From positions 186,001 to 250,000 of the forward strand of contig CACCLU010000003.1 of NCBI GenBank assembly GCA_902546975.1: DNA of 64,000 nt, written 5' to 3'. The position numbers and the translations under genes were made by a program. The DNA is from an uncultured Alphaproteobacteria bacterium. Lineage in GTDB: Bacteria; Pseudomonadota; Alphaproteobacteria; HIMB59. Every line of letters begins with the position of its first letter. The first letter of the stretch is position 1. The notes beneath the pieces were generated by a model, which was not told where the DNA came from, ran no database searches, and worked only from the letters and a program-made list of their open reading frames with translations. This document shows, one piece after another, positions 57,788-64,000 of this stretch.

Positions 57788-59145
57788 TTTACAGCAGGTA
57801 TTGATGCCATAGACTCTTCAAAAGCTTCAGTATCGAATTTATCTTCAGCAAGATTGCCTGAAAAATAATCCATATATGCTTGCATATCAAAATGACCATG
57901 CCCACAAAGATTGAACAAAATAGCTTTTGATTTACCCTCGGCTTTACACTTAAGAGCCTCATCAACAGCACCTTTAATGGCGTGAGTAGCTTCAGGTGCA
58001 GGCATAATGCCCTCAGTTCTGGCAAATTGTATACCGGCTTCTAAGCACTCCTTTTGACCATAAGCTCGAGGTTCCATATGACCATTATGAACTAAATGCG
58101 ATAGCATTGGAGACATTCCATGATACCTTAGTCCACCTACATGCGTGGGTGATGGCATAAAATCAGAGCCTAATGTATGCATCTTCAACAATGGTGCAGA
58201 TTTTAAAGTGTCACCAAAGTCATAGGAATACTTACCTTTTGTTAAAGAAGGACAAGAAGATGGCTCAACTGCAATAGCATGAACATCTTGTTCTCCTCTG
58301 AATTTTTTCCCTAAAAAAGGATTACATAAACCTGAGAAATTACTTCCTCCGCCAGTACATCCAATAACAATATCAGGATAATCATTAGCCATTTCCATTT
58401 GTAGTAGTGCTTCTTGCCCAATAATAGACTGATGCATTAAGACATGGTTAAGAACACTACCTAATGCATATTTTGTATCATCATTTGTAGCAGCAACTTC
58501 TGCAGCCTCTGATATGGCTATGCCTAGTGAACCTGAACTATTAGGATCCTTTTCAAGTATGGCTCTACCTGAATTTGTTTCATTTGATGGGCTAGCTACA
58601 ACACTTCCACCGTAACTTTCAATTATAGCTCTTCTGTAAGGTTTTTGATCATAGCTCACTCTTACCATGAATACTTTTATCTCTATTCCAAATACGGCTC
58701 CAGCATAACTTAATGCTGTTCCCCATTGACCTGCACCGGTCTCAGTTGCTATTTTTTTTACACCAGCTTCTTTATTATAAAAAGCCTGAGCTAATGCAGT
58801 GTTTGGTTTGTGACTTCCTGACGGGCTAGCTCCTTCGTATTTATAATAAATTCTGGCTGGTGTATCTAATGCTTTCTCTAAAGCTCTAGCCCTTACCAGT
58901 GGCGTAGATCTCCAACGACTGTAAGCTTCTAAAACTGGTCCGGGAATATCAATATACCTCTCTTGGGTAACTTCTTGCATTATTAATTCCATTGGAAATA
59001 AAGGCGCTAAGTCATCTGGACCTATTGGTTGTTTTGTTCCTGGATTTAAGGGTGGGCTCATAGGCTCTTTTAAATCCGCTCCCAGGTTGTACCACTGTTT
59101 TGGCACATCACTGTCTTTCAAAAAAAATTTACTATCCTCACTCAT
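57784..59145 (-). CDS. TrpB2-type tryptophan synthase beta-like PLP enzyme
   Basis: This 453-residue PLP enzyme has the long N-terminus typical of the TrpB2 branch (WYNLGADLKEPMSPPLNPGT, RSTPLVRARALEKAL). It has the lysine motif GSHKPNTALAQA and the phosphate loop GCTGGGSNFSGL. TrpB2 proteins make tryptophan from indole and serine and usually occur without TrpA; no trpA is adjacent. Thus it may salvage indole or act on another indole-like substrate. It is convergent with umuC and 44 bases upstream of the EamA gene end. Confidence 0.9.
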   Translation of the reverse strand: MSEDSKFFLKDSDVPKQWYNLGADLKEPMSPPLNPGTKQPIGPDDLAPLFPMELIMQEVTQERYIDIPGPVLEAYSRWRSTPLVRARALEKALDTPARIYYKYEGASPSGSHKPNTALAQAFYNKEAGVKKIATETGAGQWGTALSYAGAVFGIEIKVFMVRVSYDQKPYRRAIIESYGGSVVASPSNETNSGRAILEKDPNSSGSLGIAISEAAEVAATNDDTKYALGSVLNHVLMHQSIIGQEALLQMEMANDYPDIVIGCTGGGSNFSGLCNPFLGKKFRGEQDVHAIAVEPSSCPSLTKGKYSYDFGDTLKSAPLLKMHTLGSDFMPSPTHVGGLRYHGMSPMLSHLVHNGHMEPRAYGQKECLEAGIQFARTEGIMPAPEATHAIKGAVDEALKCKAEGKSKAILFNLCGHGHFDMQAYMDYFSGNLAEDKFDTEAFEESMASIPAVN

Positions 59146-59189
59146 AATGAAGAATTTTATTGTATTTGTTAGACAAAAAGTAGGATTAT

Positions 59190-60101
59190 TTATTCACTAT
59201 AAAACCTATTTAAGGCTGCTTCTTTATTAATTAATGGTAAAAGTTGTGCTACGAGCACACCAATTAGTATTAAAAAACAACCAAAAATCTGAAAATTCGT
59301 CAAAAATTGAGAAAGAATAACCCAAGCTGCTAATGATCCAAATACACCTTCAAGAGAAAATGTAATTGCCGCTGTAGAGGGTTTTACATACCTTTGACCA
59401 AAAACTTGTAGAGTATAAGCAATCCCACTTGACATTACACCTACATATAAAAGCTCAACGATTTCTTTTGATATCCCGTCAATAGTAGGATTTTCAAAAA
59501 TGAATATAAATGGCAAACTATAAAAAAAACATAATAGAAATTGAGATGATGCTAAGGTAAATGGTGCATTTATAATTTCAAAGTATTCATCAATTAAAAT
59601 ACAATGTATTGCAAAAAATAAAGCACATACAATTACAAGTATATCAGCAAATTGTGCTTCAAAACTATTTTCAAGAGTTAAGTAATAAGACCCTACGAGA
59701 CATATTGATACGGATAGCCAAATACTCCAGTGTATTTTCTTTTTTAAAAATAATCTCGATATTATAGGAACAAATGGAACATATAATATAGTTAAGAAAG
59801 CTGCATTTCCTACTTTAGTATACTGTAAAGCGTATTGCTGAAGGTAAGTTCCTAATAATAAACTTAAACCAGTTAAAAGAACTACAAATATAAATTTTTT
59901 TTTATTTTTAAGATCTTTAATTTTATTTATTTCATAAAAAGTAAAAGGTAAAACTATTATTCCACCGATTAAAAAACGCATATTTGTAAAAGTTAGTGGA
60001 CCAATAAATTCCATTCCTGTAGTTTGAGCCACAAATGCAGTACCCCAAATTATTGATGCTACTATGAGACATAAAGTAGATAAGAAATGTTTGGAGTTCA
60101 T
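59190..60101 (-). CDS. EamA/DMT-family transporter
   Basis: The 303-residue protein has about ten hydrophobic helices in two homologous halves, with the EamA marks ASIIWGTAFVAQ in the first helix and TAAITFSLEGVFGSLAAWVILSQ in the second half. DMT exporters move amino acids, nucleobases or other small metabolites; the substrate is unknown. Its ATG is only 7 bases after the encoded CCA of tRNA-Asn on the same strand, and no ribosome binding site is present. Confidence 0.88.
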   Translation of the reverse strand: MNSKHFLSTLCLIVASIIWGTAFVAQTTGMEFIGPLTFTNMRFLIGGIIVLPFTFYEINKIKDLKNKKKFIFVVLLTGLSLLLGTYLQQYALQYTKVGNAAFLTILYVPFVPIISRLFLKKKIHWSIWLSVSICLVGSYYLTLENSFEAQFADILVIVCALFFAIHCILIDEYFEIINAPFTLASSQFLLCFFYSLPFIFIFENPTIDGISKEIVELLYVGVMSSGIAYTLQVFGQRYVKPSTAAITFSLEGVFGSLAAWVILSQFLTNFQIFGCFLILIGVLVAQLLPLINKEAALNRFYSE

Positions 60102-60108
60102 AAGAAAC

Positions 60109-60183
60109 TGGCTCCGCAGGTAGGATTCGAACCTACGACCTGTCGGTTAACAGCCGAATGCTCTACCGCTGAGCTACTGCGGA
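60109..60183 (-). tRNA. tRNA-Asn (GTT)
   Basis: The minus strand folds with acceptor stem TCCGCAG/CTGCGGA, anticodon loop CTGTTAA (anticodon GTT), T loop TTCGAAT, discriminator G and an encoded CCA. It is immediately upstream of the EamA transporter gene. Confidence 0.96.
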
Positions 60184-60292
60184 ACGTTGCATCAAACTAC
60201 AATAATTTTTTAATTTTTCAATTAGCATTTTTTAATTCAATTTTAAAAATAATTTTCAATGATATTAGGGTTTATTTGGATATAATACTTCG

Positions 60293-60550
60293 ATGGAAAA
60301 AATTATTTCACCTTGTATATCAATATGCAAAACAGATCCATCTACCGGATATTGTTATGGCTGTGCTAGAACTTCTGAAGAAAAAGCGATATGGAAAGAC
60401 GAAAATACGACAAATGAATGGAAAATAAATAATATTTCCGAGTTAAAAAATAGACTTTCTGGTTGGCAATTATCATCATTTGTGGAGTCATATGATTTTA
60501 AAATAAAAAACGGGATATCTTTAGCAAAGCACAAAATGATGAATAAATGA
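60293..60550 (+). CDS. DUF1289 family Fe/Zn-binding-like small protein
   Basis: The 85-residue protein matches DUF1289: SPCISICKTDPSTGYCYGCARTSEEKAIW, with four cysteines that could bind a metal or an iron-sulfur cluster. The family function is unknown. It begins a run of five genes that overlap by 1-11 bases, all on the plus strand, and stands 109 bases from the divergent tRNA-Asn. The last residues follow the overlap ATGA with the next gene. Confidence 0.85.
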   Translation: MEKIISPCISICKTDPSTGYCYGCARTSEEKAIWKDENTTNEWKINNISELKNRLSGWQLSSFVESYDFKIKNGISLAKHKMMNK

Positions 60551-60969
60551 AAAAAATTAAAGGCTCGTGTCTTTGCAAGAAAATTACCTTTGAGATTAAA
60601 AATGAATGTAGATACTCAGTTTTTTGTCATTGCCAGATGTGCCAGGCTTCAAATGCTGAATTTAGCTCTTATACAAAAGTAAAAAAAGAAAATCTAAATT
60701 TTAAAAGTAAAAAAACTTTAAAATGGTTTGTTTCTAGTAAACATTATAAAAGAGGTTTTTGTTCAATTTGTGGAAGTTCATTATTTTTTCAAAAAAAATC
60801 TTCAGATAATTATATTTCAATATCAACAGGTACCTTAAATAAAAATATACCTTCTATCGGCCATATTTTTTACAAATATAAAAAATCAAAAATTAATTTT
60901 TCTAAATTAAAAAAATTTCCTCAATCTGCCCAAGGATATTTTGATAAGTTTATTTACAGAATTAAATGA
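60547..60969 (+). CDS. GFA-family zinc-binding protein
   Basis: The 140-residue protein matches the glutathione-dependent formaldehyde-activating (Gfa/CENP-V) fold. It has the zinc ligand motifs GSCLCKKITFEI, CHCQMCQASN and GFCSICGSSLFFQ. Gfa was described as binding glutathione and speeding formaldehyde adduct formation, but most members are uncharacterised. With a formate dehydrogenase in the same window a C1 role is tempting but unproven. It overlaps both neighbours by 4 bases. Confidence 0.87.
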   Translation: MKKIKGSCLCKKITFEIKNECRYSVFCHCQMCQASNAEFSSYTKVKKENLNFKSKKTLKWFVSSKHYKRGFCSICGSSLFFQKKSSDNYISISTGTLNKNIPSIGHIFYKYKKSKINFSKLKKFPQSAQGYFDKFIYRIK

Positions 60970-61784
60970 ATTACTCATTAACAATCAAGATTATCTTAAT
61001 ATTACTATTTATATACCTTTTAATTATCTTCTATGTTTATATAAAACAAAGATCTCTTCTTTATATCCCTCAAATTGATAATTATGATGATGAATTACTA
61101 ATCATTCCTGCGGAACAAGTATTCATTAAAAATAGCTCAAATATAAAATTAAGGTCAATTTTTTATAAACATCCATCTAATACTAAAACTACATTACTAA
61201 TGTTTCACGGTAATGCTGGTCCTATTGAAAATAGATTTTATAAAATTAACAAGTTATCAAAATATGACCAAAATATTTTACTTATTTCTTGGAGATCATA
61301 TAGCGGTAATGATGGTGAACCTACTGAGGATGGTTTATATGATGACGCTAGAAGTGCTATAAAATGGCTTGAAGAAAAAAATATTTCTAAAAAGGACATC
61401 ATTATTTATGGAGAATCTTTAGGAACTGCTGTTAGTATAGAAATAGCCCAGAATAATAATTTTAAGGGTCTAATTTTGGAGGCTCCATTTACTTCAATGA
61501 TTGATGCTGCTAAATTTCATTACCCATACCTTCCTGTTTCAATCATGCTTAAAGATAAGTATTTAAGTGATAAAAAGATTAAAAACGTTATTTCCCCTAT
61601 ATTTATTATGCACGCCACAGGGGATGATATAGTTCCATTTAGAATGGGTGAAAAAATATACAAATTAGCAAATTCACCTAAAAGTAGTTATTTCGTTGAT
61701 GAGAATGAACATTTAGTAACTTATGATGAAAATTTAATGAATAAGATGGATGAGTTTTATGAAACTATAATTAATGATGAATAA
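60966..61784 (+). CDS. Membrane-anchored alpha/beta hydrolase (Bem46/ABHD13-like)
   Basis: The 272-residue protein has an N-terminal membrane helix (about 6-27) and an alpha/beta hydrolase domain. The oxyanion segment is FHGNAGPIENR, the nucleophile is Ser in YGESLGTAV, the acid is Asp in ATGDDIVPF and the base is His in ENEHL. Relatives are thioesterase- or lipase-like, with unknown substrates. The overlap with the acyl-CoA synthetase gene suggests a lipid substrate. Confidence 0.87.
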   Translation: MNYSLTIKIILILLFIYLLIIFYVYIKQRSLLYIPQIDNYDDELLIIPAEQVFIKNSSNIKLRSIFYKHPSNTKTTLLMFHGNAGPIENRFYKINKLSKYDQNILLISWRSYSGNDGEPTEDGLYDDARSAIKWLEEKNISKKDIIIYGESLGTAVSIEIAQNNNFKGLILEAPFTSMIDAAKFHYPYLPVSIMLKDKYLSDKKIKNVISPIFIMHATGDDIVPFRMGEKIYKLANSPKSSYFVDENEHLVTYDENLMNKMDEFYETIINDE

Positions 61785-63480
61785 TTTTAATAATCTTCCA
61801 GAACTATTTTATTTTCAAGCAGATAAGAACGAAAATAATCAACACTTACTAAAACTCGACTCAAACAACCAAGTTATCTCAATGAGTTGGTTAGAGACCA
61901 AAAATCTAACAACAAAAATACACAATTTTTTAGCAAACAAATATTTAGTTGAATTAGAGAGAGTTTTATTGGTTTCAGAAAATAGACCTGAATGGATGGC
62001 CTCTGATATCGCTATAATGTCTAATAAACTTATTTGTGTCCCCAACTATACAACTTATACATCAAGAGATTTTGAGCATATTTTAACTGACTCTCAGCCT
62101 GTTGGTTTAATAGTTTCAAATAAAAATTTACTTCAGACTATTTTAACTGCCAGCGAAAAAGTAAAATATAATTTCAAATTTATCTTATGTTTTGATTATT
62201 TTGAAAATAATTCAATTTCAAATTTAGTATTTTTAAATGATTTAACAGATGACAATAATGATAATAACAGAGAAAAAATTAAAGAAATTAAGCGCAAAGA
62301 TCCAGCTTGTATTATTTACACGTCAGGTACACAAGGATTACCGAAAGGTGTTATTTTAAGTCATGGGGGCATATTAAGTAATTGTGAAGGAGCGTATGAA
62401 CTTCTTAAAACTATAAAGAGTCCAGATTTAACCTTTCTTACTTGGTTACCTTTATCTCATTCATATGAACATGCAGTTCAATTTGTTCAGATTATTTTAG
62501 AAGCAAAAGTATTTTATAATAAAAGTATTGAAACACTTCTGCCTACAGTAAAAATTGCACAACCTCATATAATGACTGCTGTTCCAAGATTTTATAATAA
62601 TCTCCATGCAAAAATGAAGATTAATCTGAAAAATCAGTCTAATTTTAAACAAAATTTATTTAATAAGACTATCCAGCTAGGAACAAAAAAATTTAAAAAT
62701 ATTAAATTAAGTTTTAGTGAAAATATAATTAACCTAATATTAGATACATTAGTCAGAAAAAAAGTAAAAAATAATTTTGGTGGCAGATTAGAGGCTTTTA
62801 TATCAGGTGGAGGACCTCTTGATAGTCAAGTAGGGGAGGTGCTTAATGCCCTTGGTTTAAAGACTTTACAAGGTTATGGCTTAACTGAAACCTCACCAGT
62901 TGTAAGCTGCAATTTATTAAATAAAGTAAAAGTTGATACAGTTGGTCCTATATTTCCTGGAGTTGAAGTAAAATTAGCAGAAGATGGTGAAATATTAGTT
63001 AAAGGGGAGAACCTTATGCTGGGCTATTGGAATAATAAAGAAGCTACTGAGCAAACTATAAAAGATGGTTGGCTCCATACGGGGGATATTGGTGAATTTG
63101 ATGAGGACAATTATCTTAAAATTACAGATCGTAAAAAGGATATAATAGTTTCTCTAGGAGGTGATAATATTGCACCATCTAAGATTGAAAATCTATTAAC
63201 TTTATCTCCTGAGATAGAACAAGCCTGTGTCTTTGGTGAACAAAAGAATTATATTGCAGCATTATTAGTATTAAACTCAGAGAGTAAATCTAGTTATGAA
63301 GATATTCAAAGATATATTGATGAAGTAAATAAAGACTTAACTCAACCAGAAAAAATAAAAAAGTTTATCTTTATTGATGAGCCTTTTAGTATTGAAAATA
63401 AACTAATGACTCCCACAATGAAAGTTAGGAGACATGAAGTACAAAAAAAATATCAAAATCAAATTGATCAATTATTTTAA
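61774..63480 (+). CDS. Long-chain acyl-CoA synthetase (AMP-forming)
   Basis: The 568-residue adenylate-forming enzyme activates fatty acids with ATP and CoA. Motifs are IIYTSGTQGLPKGVILSHGG (P-loop), YGLTETSPVVS, GWLHTGDIGEFDEDN, and DRKKDIIVSLGGDNIAP with the hinge. It belongs to the long-chain (FadD15/ACSL-like) branch by the ILSHGGILSN and LPLSHSYEH segments. The start is the first of two ATGs at 61774; the second is possible. It overlaps the hydrolase by 11 bases and the exonuclease by 1. Confidence 0.93.
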   Translation: MMNNFNNLPELFYFQADKNENNQHLLKLDSNNQVISMSWLETKNLTTKIHNFLANKYLVELERVLLVSENRPEWMASDIAIMSNKLICVPNYTTYTSRDFEHILTDSQPVGLIVSNKNLLQTILTASEKVKYNFKFILCFDYFENNSISNLVFLNDLTDDNNDNNREKIKEIKRKDPACIIYTSGTQGLPKGVILSHGGILSNCEGAYELLKTIKSPDLTFLTWLPLSHSYEHAVQFVQIILEAKVFYNKSIETLLPTVKIAQPHIMTAVPRFYNNLHAKMKINLKNQSNFKQNLFNKTIQLGTKKFKNIKLSFSENIINLILDTLVRKKVKNNFGGRLEAFISGGGPLDSQVGEVLNALGLKTLQGYGLTETSPVVSCNLLNKVKVDTVGPIFPGVEVKLAEDGEILVKGENLMLGYWNNKEATEQTIKDGWLHTGDIGEFDEDNYLKITDRKKDIIVSLGGDNIAPSKIENLLTLSPEIEQACVFGEQKNYIAALLVLNSESKSSYEDIQRYIDEVNKDLTQPEKIKKFIFIDEPFSIENKLMTPTMKVRRHEVQKKYQNQIDQLF

Positions 63481-63980
63481 TGCAATTATTTGCAGCCATA
63501 GATTTTGAAACAGCCACAAGTGAGAGAACATCAGCATGTGCTATTGGGTATGTAATATTTAATAAAACTAAAATTATAAAAAAAGTCTCCCACTTAATAA
63601 GACCACCTAAACCTGAAGTTCATTTTACAGATATTCATGGTTTATCATGGGATATGTTAAAGAAAGCTAAAACATTTGATAAAGTGTGGTGCCAAATTAA
63701 GAGTGAATTATCTGCTGTTGATTACTTTTTTGCACATAATGCTACTTTTGATCGATCTGTCCTTCACTCATGTTGTTATTTTTATAACATCGACCTACCT
63801 AAACAAGAATTTAAAGATACTGTTGCAATTGCAAGAAAATATTGGGAATTTGAAAACAATAAACTAAATACAGTATGTAAAAATTTAAGAATTCCATTAA
63901 ATCATCACGATGCATTGTCAGATGCTAAAGGATGTGCTTTGATAGCTATTGAGGCTTTTAAAAAAGGTTATTTTATTTAA
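63480..63980 (+). CDS. DnaQ-like 3'-5' exonuclease
   Basis: The 166-residue DEDDh exonuclease has ExoI FAAIDFETATSERTSACAIGYV (Asp and Glu ligands), ExoII in FFAHNATFDRSVL, and ExoIII HHDALSDAKGCALIA with the catalytic His and Asp. It resembles stand-alone epsilon-like proteins found in many bacteria, not the full dnaQ (about 230 residues). The substrate is unknown. It ends 20 bases before the window edge. Confidence 0.88.
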   Translation: MQLFAAIDFETATSERTSACAIGYVIFNKTKIIKKVSHLIRPPKPEVHFTDIHGLSWDMLKKAKTFDKVWCQIKSELSAVDYFFAHNATFDRSVLHSCCYFYNIDLPKQEFKDTVAIARKYWEFENNKLNTVCKNLRIPLNHHDALSDAKGCALIAIEAFKKGYFI

Positions 63981-64000
63981 TTTTATTACCTATAAAGCTC

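Noticed and set aside
60087-60428. Plus-strand open frame of 113 codons overlapping tRNA-Asn
   Set aside because: Its first part is antisense to the tRNA and the EamA start, and the rest runs in another frame of the DUF1289 gene.

Overview
The window is a stretch of a very AT-rich bacterial chromosome with genes packed edge to edge. No gene-free stretch exceeds about 110 bases, and many neighbouring genes overlap by 1-17 bases. Several traits point to a streamlined, probably marine alphaproteobacterium, in the style of the SAR11, HIMB59 or AEGEAN-169 groups. These are the NDUFA12-MlaD-DUF2155 cluster, the RNase E/G - PBP1A - prfB order, the DCD_N-type deaminase, a GAAC-N7-GAAC SOS box, and the rlmB - tRNA-Tyr - tRNA-Gly - tuf - tRNA-Trp - secE order. 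The class is a strong inference; the exact clade is a guess. I see no IS element, prophage, CRISPR array or rRNA.

Region 1 (1-8.3 kb) is a molybdenum formate dehydrogenase island. On the minus strand lie fdhD and the first 63 codons of mobA. On the plus strand lie mobB and moeA. A tusA-like sulfur carrier gene follows on the minus strand, with its reading frame broken in a run of ten A. Then come a LysR regulator, a fused NuoE/NuoF-type diaphorase subunit (fdsG-fdsB in one chain) and the catalytic fdsA. Together they would sulfurate and nucleotide-modify the cofactor and oxidise formate with NAD+. An AT-only-spacer inverted repeat between the regulator and the enzyme genes is a candidate operator.

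Region 2 (8.3-39.2 kb) begins with a small membrane-anchored unknown protein, tRNA-Thr and rlmB. A nearly unbroken gene-expression supercluster follows: tRNA-Tyr, tRNA-Gly, tuf, tRNA-Trp, secE, nusG, rplKAJL, rpoBC, rpsLG, fusA, the S10, spc and alpha operons, and then crcB and a pseudouridine synthase. There is no second tuf after fusA and no rpmD between rpsE and rplO. Candidate sigma70 promoters of the form TTGACT-N16/17-TAtaaT-like lie before tRNA-Tyr, rpsL and rpsM.

Region 3 (39.2-56 kb) holds envelope and housekeeping genes: lipB, tRNA-Leu, mgtE, a phosphohexomutase, a PBP5-type carboxypeptidase with a SPOR-like tail, NDUFA12, two tandem MlaD-like genes and DUF2155. A minus-strand run follows (RNase E/G, M48 protease, dCTP deaminase, accB, accC). 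Then come PBP1A, prfB with a programmed +1 frameshift, a short AsmA-like protein, a MOSC protein and a small membrane protein.

Region 4 (56-64 kb) holds an SOS-regulated umuDC pair whose LexA box overlaps the umuD start codon. It also has a TrpB2-type enzyme, an EamA transporter placed directly behind tRNA-Asn, and a tightly overlapping five-gene operon (DUF1289, GFA-type zinc protein, alpha/beta hydrolase, acyl-CoA synthetase, DnaQ-like exonuclease).

I did not find an obviously new multi-gene system. The most notable signals are the slippery-tract tusA, the SOS box over the umuD start, signs of leaderless promoters, the altered second zinc site of RpoC, the missing rpmD and the diaphorase fusion.
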